Below are positions 44,009 through 48,822 of a DNA stretch of 48,822 nt, piece by piece; position 1 is the first letter of the stretch, and each line of letters starts with the position of its first letter. A program made the position numbers and the translations under genes. Below the pieces are notes generated by a model, which saw only the letters and a program-made list of their open reading frames with translations, searched no databases and was not told where the DNA came from. This DNA is from Gammaproteobacteria bacterium (GTDB taxonomy: Bacteria > Pseudomonadota > Gammaproteobacteria > SZUA-229), in the NCBI GenBank assembly GCA_015488885.1, contig WFMW01000003.1:1-48822 (forward strand). The letters run 5' to 3'.

Positions 44009-44635
44009 TCAGACCGCTTCCAGGGAATATTTTTGATGCAAAGCATCTATTAATAGATAGAGATGCGCCAAATCATTATCATTCATCAATATATCGTCTG
44101 CCCGGTCAAAAGCGAGCGCCGGGTTTATCTGTGTGGAGATGATCTGTTTAATTTCTTTAATGTCGCGCTGATCCCGTTGTCTGACCCGGTTGATACGCTG
44201 GTTTTCATCGGCATAAATCAGCAGAATTTTATCGACCATAAATTCAAAGTGATTTTCAAATAATAAAGGGATAACAATCATGACATAATTTGCCTGCTGT
44301 CCAGCCTCTGGGTGAACGGGAGTAGCGTTAATTTGTGTCAGCTGGCGTTTGATTTCAGTATTGATTCGTGGATGCAGCAGGGTTTCGAGGATTTTTCTCT
44401 GTGCGCGGTGCTGAAAAATAATTCGGGCCAATGTCTGTCGATTTAAACGACCATCTTTATGCAGAACCTGCTTGCCAAAATGAGCGGTAATTAACTTTAA
44501 GGTTTCCGTGCCGGGTTTGACCAGTTTGCGAGCGATAATGTCAGTATCAATAATGGGTACGCCTAGTTGTGCAAAACGGGATGAAACCACCGATTTACCA
44601 CTACCAATACCGCCTGTTAGGCCGATTTTTAGCAT
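44009..44635 (-). CDS. coaE: Dephospho-CoA kinase CoaE
   Basis: This 208-residue enzyme phosphorylates dephospho-CoA, the last step of coenzyme A synthesis. The P-loop is GGIGSGKS (8-15), followed by IDTDIIARKLV and later HPRINTEIKRQ with a lid. VIPLLFENHFEFMVDKILLIYAD and RVRQRDQRD are in place. It lies between pilD and zapD, an order shared with many type IV pilus bearing gammaproteobacteria. Confidence 0.97.
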   Translation of the reverse strand: MLKIGLTGGIGSGKSVVSSRFAQLGVPIIDTDIIARKLVKPGTETLKLITAHFGKQVLHKDGRLNRQTLARIIFQHRAQRKILETLLHPRINTEIKRQLTQINATPVHPEAGQQANYVMIVIPLLFENHFEFMVDKILLIYADENQRINRVRQRDQRDIKEIKQIISTQINPALAFDRADDILMNDNDLAHLYLLIDALHQKYSLEAV

Positions 44636-44669
44636 CTTTATCCAGTTCGGAAAAGTATGAAATTGAAGG

Positions 44670-45554
44670 TTAAGGGTTAAGAAAAGTCAGGTAGATCTGG
44701 TTAATCTGTGCTCCCCATAATAAGGCAATCCATCCGGCAATAGATAGATATGGGCCAAAAGGAATGGGTTGCCGGGTTCGGCTACGGCCTGATATTATCA
44801 TCAAAATACCCATACTGGCACCAACGATAGAAGATAATAAAATAATCTGCGGCAGCAGTTGGTAACCACCCCAGGCACCTAGAGCAGCCAGTAATTTGAA
44901 GTCACCATAACCCATGCCTTCTTTACCGGTAACAAGTTTAAACAGCTGGTAAACACTCCATAAAATAATGTAACCGGCCATGGCACCTATTACACTACTT
45001 TCAAGGTCGGTAAACAGATTAAATAGTGCAAACAGCAAGCCTGCCCAGAGTAAAGGCAGGGTTAAATTATCGGGTAATAACTGTTTTTTCAGGTCAATCA
45101 AGGTTAAGGCAATTAATATCCAGCTGAATAATAAAGCTGCCAGGGTTTGCCAATGCGGCCCAAAACGCCAGGCAACAATGGCAGACAGCACGGCGGTTAA
45201 GGCCTCGACCAGCGGGTACTGGATAGCAATCGGCGCATGGCAGGCAGAGCATTTTCCACGCAGAAAAAGATAACTGAGCAGGGGGATATTTTCCCAAAAA
45301 CGTATTTTATGCCCGCAATGAGGGCAGGCCGAGGCCGGTAATGACAGGCTTAAGTTCTGTATGGTCGGATCCGGGGCAGGTGGCTCGAGCTCAAGAAAGG
45401 TATAACATTCCGCTTTCCAGTTACGTTCCATAATGACCGGCAGGCGATAAGCAACAACATTCAGAAAACTGCCAACACAAAGCCCGGTAAAAATAACACT
45501 GGTATAAAATAGCCAGGGACTGCTCTGAAAAACAGCAATAATATTTTCTAACAT
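44670..45554 (-). CDS. pilD: Prepilin peptidase/N-methyltransferase PilD
   Basis: This 294-residue inner-membrane aspartic protease trims type IV prepilins and methylates the new N-terminus. Cys77, Cys80, Cys102 and Cys105 form the cytoplasmic zinc-type loop (CPHC and CSAC), and catalytic Asp residues are Asp154 in TLIDLKK and Asp218 in GMGYGDFK. About eight membrane helices are seen. It lies five bases after pilC and is needed for pili and type II secretion alike. Confidence 0.96.
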   Translation of the reverse strand: MLENIIAVFQSSPWLFYTSVIFTGLCVGSFLNVVAYRLPVIMERNWKAECYTFLELEPPAPDPTIQNLSLSLPASACPHCGHKIRFWENIPLLSYLFLRGKCSACHAPIAIQYPLVEALTAVLSAIVAWRFGPHWQTLAALLFSWILIALTLIDLKKQLLPDNLTLPLLWAGLLFALFNLFTDLESSVIGAMAGYIILWSVYQLFKLVTGKEGMGYGDFKLLAALGAWGGYQLLPQIILLSSIVGASMGILMIISGRSRTRQPIPFGPYLSIAGWIALLWGAQINQIYLTFLNP

Positions 45555-45559
45555 AAACC

Positions 45560-46792
45560 TTATACCACCGAACCCATTTTGAATATAGGCAGATACATGG
45601 CAATCACCAGGCCACCAATAACCACGGCCAGGAAGGCCATAATCATCGGTTCCATTAATGCGGTGAGATTATCCACCGCGTTGTCAACGGCTTCTTCATA
45701 ATATTCGGCCACTTTATCCAGCATTTCATCCAGCGCGCCGGATTCTTCGCCAATACCCACCATCTGTATCAGCATATTCGGAAACAAATCCTTATTTTGT
45801 GCCAGACTGGCCTGTAACGTGGTGCCGGCTGCGACATCATCACGTATCTGTAAAATAGCTTTTTTATACACGCTGTTACCGGCAGCCCCGGCAACCGAGA
45901 CCATGGCTTCAACCAGGGGCACCCCGGCAGCAAACATGGTGGCCAGCGTTCTGGAAAAACGTGCAATCACACCATTGGTGGTCAGTTGGCCAATGGCGGG
46001 CAGTTTCAGGGACAGGCGATCTAAAAATTCACGAAAGCCTTTTGAGCGGAGTTTTGCCTGCTTGAAACTGTAAATAGCGGCAACAATAGCGCCGATAAAA
46101 AGCCAGACATTATTAACCAGAGCATTCGATAAACCCACTACAAACAGGGTGAAAGCTGGTAGTTCAGCGCCGAAATCTGCAAACATTTTGGCAAAGGTAG
46201 GTACTACAAAAATTAATAGAATGGCCGAAACCACAACCGCCACTACTAGCACCGTAATAGGATATGTCATGGCTTTTTTAACTTTTGTTTTTAATGCCTC
46301 GGTTTTTTCCTTATAAGTAGCCACTTTTTCCAGCAAAGTTTCCAGTGAACCGGATTGCTCACCGGCATCGACCAGATTAACGAATAAATCATCAAATTGT
46401 GCCGGGTGTTTTTTTAAAGCGCTGGCCAGTGTGCCACCTGCTTCAACATCCGCTTTAAGCTGATAAATAAGTTTTGCCATGGTTGGGTTTGAATGCCCCT
46501 GAGCTACAATATCAAAGGATTGCACCATGGGAACACCGGCCTTCATCATGGTCGCCAACTGGCGGCTGAACACCGCAATATCTTTAGTGGTAATAGGTTT
46601 TTTTCTGGGACTGAATAAGCCACTGCTTTTTTTCTTTATCTTGCCTTTCTTTGGCACCAGTCCCTGTTTGCGTAGTTCGGCTTTTACCAGATCAATGCTG
46701 GTGGCAGTGGTTTCACCTTTAATGGACTGGCCTTTTTTATTGGTGCCTTCCCAGGAATAGGTATACGTTTTTATTGTTTTTGCTTTAGCCAT
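45560..46792 (-). CDS. pilC: Type IV pilus inner-membrane platform protein PilC
   Basis: This 410-residue platform protein has two T2SF domains (about 70-195 and 275-395) and three membrane helices. The N-terminus reads YSWEGTNKKGQSIKGETTA, as in Pseudomonas PilC. Both domains carry FSRQLATMMKAGVPMVQSFD or FSRTLATMFAAGVPLVEAM. It couples PilB to pilin assembly. It stands between pilB (87 bases upstream) and pilD. Confidence 0.97.
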   Translation of the reverse strand: MAKAKTIKTYTYSWEGTNKKGQSIKGETTATSIDLVKAELRKQGLVPKKGKIKKKSSGLFSPRKKPITTKDIAVFSRQLATMMKAGVPMVQSFDIVAQGHSNPTMAKLIYQLKADVEAGGTLASALKKHPAQFDDLFVNLVDAGEQSGSLETLLEKVATYKEKTEALKTKVKKAMTYPITVLVVAVVVSAILLIFVVPTFAKMFADFGAELPAFTLFVVGLSNALVNNVWLFIGAIVAAIYSFKQAKLRSKGFREFLDRLSLKLPAIGQLTTNGVIARFSRTLATMFAAGVPLVEAMVSVAGAAGNSVYKKAILQIRDDVAAGTTLQASLAQNKDLFPNMLIQMVGIGEESGALDEMLDKVAEYYEEAVDNAVDNLTALMEPMIMAFLAVVIGGLVIAMYLPIFKMGSVV

Positions 46793-46843
46793 AAGCTTGT
46801 TCCAGTAATAAAACAGGTTGTTGTCTGATTGGGGATTGTTTTA

Positions 46844-46877
46844 TTGAATGATTTTATTTTTTGAATGATTTTATTAT
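46844..46877. repeat. 17-bp tandem repeat between pilB and pilC
   Basis: TTGAATGATTTTATTTT (46844-46860) is repeated at 46861-46877 with one mismatch, just after the pilB stop. It is one of the short tandem duplications found in gaps across the window. Confidence 0.85.
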
Positions 46878-46879
46878 GG

Positions 46880-48598
46880 TTAATCTTTGGTAACACGATT
46901 AATTTCTTCCAGAGAAGTCAGCCCGGCGATGACTTTTTTGATCGCCGATTGACGTAAGTCATCAATGCCTTCCCTGGCGGCCTGATCGGCGATATCAATC
47001 GCGGTGCCATTATCCATAATAATACGACCAATGGTTTCGGATATAGGCAGAACCTGATAGATACCTACCCGGCCTTTATAGCCATCGCTGCACTGGTCAC
47101 AACCTACTGCCCGGTATAAAACCGGGTTGGCATTAATTTGCTCTTCAGTAAAACCTTCTTCTTCCAGTGCGGTACGAGGGATATCCATTTTCTGCTTGCA
47201 GTGTTTACATAAGCGCCGGGCCAGGCGCTGGGCAATAATCAGGTTGACGGCTGAAGCGATATTAAATGGCGCTACCCCCATATTCACCAGTCGAGCCAGA
47301 GTTTGTGGGGCGTCATTAGTATGCAGGGTAGACATCACCATATGGCCGGTCTGGGCAGCCTTAATGGCGATCTCTGCCGTTTGCAGGTCACGAATCTCAC
47401 CTACCATAATAATATCAGGATCCTGGCGCAAAAAAGCCCGTAAAGCCGCTTCAAAGGTCAGGCCAACCTTGTCATTAACGTTCACCTGATTAATGCCTTC
47501 AAGGTTTATTTCAACCGGATCTTCAGCGGTGGAAATATTGGTATCGGGTGTATTGAGTATATTCAGGCCAGTATAAAGCGAAACGGTTTTACCACTACCG
47601 GTAGGGCCGGTCACCAGTATCATACCAAACGGGTTTTTTAAAGCTTGCATGTAGCGTTCTTTCTGAATGGGTTCATAGCCGAGTGCATCAATACCCATAC
47701 TGGCACTGGATGGATCAAGAATACGCAGGACAATTTTTTCGCCAAATAAAGTCGGGCAGGTATTCACCCGAAAATCGATGGTTTTATTTTTGGATATTTT
47801 TAGCTTAATTCGTCCATCCTGTGGCACACGCTTTTCTGCGGTATCCATGCGCGACATTACTTTTAATCGTGCTGCCAGTTTCATATTCATGACCACTGGC
47901 GGGGTGGCGACCACACGTAAGACACCATCAATGCGTAACCGAACCCGGTAGGCTTTTTCATAGGGTTCAAAGTGAATATCGGAAGCCCCTTTTTTAATCG
48001 CATCAAGTAGAATTTTATTAATAAAGCGCACCACCGGGGTATCATCAATATCGGCACCGGTATCTTCTTCTTTTCTGGTTTCTGCATCAGGGTCGGTAAA
48101 ATCCAGGTCTTCCAGATTTTCCAGATCATCACTCATCATTGAGCCGATGGCTTCATCCTGTTCTTCCAGCAGTTTATCCACCAGTGACGTCAGCTTGTCT
48201 TCTTCGATTAAAACAGCTTCAGTATTTACCCCGGTCTGGAACTTGATATCATCCAGTGCTGCCAGATTAGTTGGATCGGAGAGGCCGATATAAAGGCGAT
48301 GACCGCGCTTGAATAAAGGGAACACACGATATTTTTTTATCAGTTTGCTGTCCACCAGGTTATGCGGTACAGCTTCCATATCCAGTGCATCGGTATCAAA
48401 TAATGGCAGACCAAAAGCTGTGGATGCTTTGGTAGCAATATGATTTGCGGGCAGGATATTATTATTCACCAGATAACAGGTGAAGGTGACTTTATCATCA
48501 TGCGCACCTTTAATAGCCTTGCGCGCTATTTTTTCTTCTAATAGACCATCATTAACCAGTTTACCCGGTAGCCCTTTTAGTTTGGCCTGTGTTGTCAT
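46880..48598 (-). CDS. pilB: Type IV pilus extension ATPase PilB
   Basis: This 572-residue secretion ATPase powers pilus growth. The N-terminal MshEN-like domain lies at about 15-140. The core has Walker A GPTGSGKT (331-338), the Asp and His boxes (MVGEIRDLQTAEI, STLHTNDAPQTLARL) and the zinc site Cys464, Cys467, Cys500 and Cys503. An acidic linker at about 155-185 is unusually rich in Asp and Glu. pilA itself is not in the window. The upstream 48599-48770 stretch shows no gene. Confidence 0.96.
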   Translation of the reverse strand: MTTQAKLKGLPGKLVNDGLLEEKIARKAIKGAHDDKVTFTCYLVNNNILPANHIATKASTAFGLPLFDTDALDMEAVPHNLVDSKLIKKYRVFPLFKRGHRLYIGLSDPTNLAALDDIKFQTGVNTEAVLIEEDKLTSLVDKLLEEQDEAIGSMMSDDLENLEDLDFTDPDAETRKEEDTGADIDDTPVVRFINKILLDAIKKGASDIHFEPYEKAYRVRLRIDGVLRVVATPPVVMNMKLAARLKVMSRMDTAEKRVPQDGRIKLKISKNKTIDFRVNTCPTLFGEKIVLRILDPSSASMGIDALGYEPIQKERYMQALKNPFGMILVTGPTGSGKTVSLYTGLNILNTPDTNISTAEDPVEINLEGINQVNVNDKVGLTFEAALRAFLRQDPDIIMVGEIRDLQTAEIAIKAAQTGHMVMSTLHTNDAPQTLARLVNMGVAPFNIASAVNLIIAQRLARRLCKHCKQKMDIPRTALEEEGFTEEQINANPVLYRAVGCDQCSDGYKGRVGIYQVLPISETIGRIIMDNGTAIDIADQAAREGIDDLRQSAIKKVIAGLTSLEEINRVTKD

Positions 48599-48773
48599 GG
48601 TTTTGCTATTTATCCCCAGGGTAAATACCTAAAAATACGATAGAATCGTTAATTCAGGTGAGTGTATCTTTTTATCATGCTCCTTTCAGATAATAGCCTA
48701 ATTTTTTTATTATTGTTTGTTACCGGTTATAAGTAAATGCAAATTTTACTGGTATTTATTTTTTACAATATGA

Positions 48774-48809
48774 CGGGATCCCGCGCTCTGCGTGGTCACT
48801 CATACCACG
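48774..48809. repeat. REP-like palindromic element at the right edge
   Basis: CGGGATCCCG (48774-48783) and then CGTGG (48791-48795) with CCACG (48805-48809) surround GCTCTG, a layout like the scattered CACGCTC-GCGTGG repeats of many proteobacteria. It could belong with REP-associated transposases such as the fragment at 193-354. The window ends 13 bases later, so its full extent is not seen. Confidence 0.4.
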
Positions 48810-48822
48810 ATTTAAGATAATC

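Overview
This window looks like chromosome from a gammaproteobacterium. It has a complete and unbroken division and cell wall (dcw) cluster from mraZ to lpxC with murB between murC and ddl. It also has ZapD, UbiK, ComM and a pilBCD-coaE-zapD block, and it shares the ftsZ-lpxC-(DUF721)-(M23)-secA-argJ-mutT neighbourhood common in that class. LpxC shows a lipopolysaccharide-bearing outer membrane, and a PEP-CTERM protein points to an exosortase/exopolysaccharide system elsewhere in the genome. I cannot name a genus from the sequence alone.

Layout. Positions 1-3100 are an accessory strip: a broken REP-associated transposase, a HigBA-type toxin-antitoxin pair, a TacAT-type (GNAT/DUF1778) pair and a PEP-CTERM secreted protein with a near-perfect sigma-54 promoter. 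Positions 3400-7400 hold two glycosyltransferases and a DegT-family aminotransferase (polysaccharide synthesis), then a small Cys-rich open frame. Positions 7400-9300 hold comM and ubiK. Positions 9400-13400 hold two tandem glnK-amtB nitrogen-control operons, each with NtrC-like sites. Positions 13400-16700 run leftward: nfeD, an SPFH/QmcA-like gene, a DUF4340-like gene, mutM and a tiny secreted protein.

Positions 16970-36514 are the dcw cluster: a promoter and four-box MraZ operator, then mraZ, rsmH, ftsL, ftsI, murE, murF, mraY, murD, ftsW, murG, murC, murB, ddl, ftsQ, ftsA, ftsZ and lpxC. Most joints overlap by 1-16 bases, so translation is probably coupled from murE to ftsA. Together these genes make UDP-MurNAc-pentapeptide, lipid I and lipid II, flip or polymerise it at the septum, and build the Z ring. 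Positions 36521-43135 hold a DciA-like gene, an M23 endopeptidase, secA, argJ and a Nudix-ThiE-like fusion. Positions 43141-48598 run leftward: pilB, pilC, pilD, coaE and zapD.

I did not find a clear new defence or mobile system. The most interesting signals are regulatory and structural: the sigma-54 promoter and possible upstream activator site of the PEP-CTERM gene; the duplicated NtrC-controlled glnK-amtB operons; a duplicated start region that creates a 7-codon leader in front of nfeD; at least eight short (12-20 bp) tandem duplications across the window, one of them expanding MurF; and a pair of hairpins at the 3' end of a glycosyltransferase gene that resemble IS200/IS605 ends.
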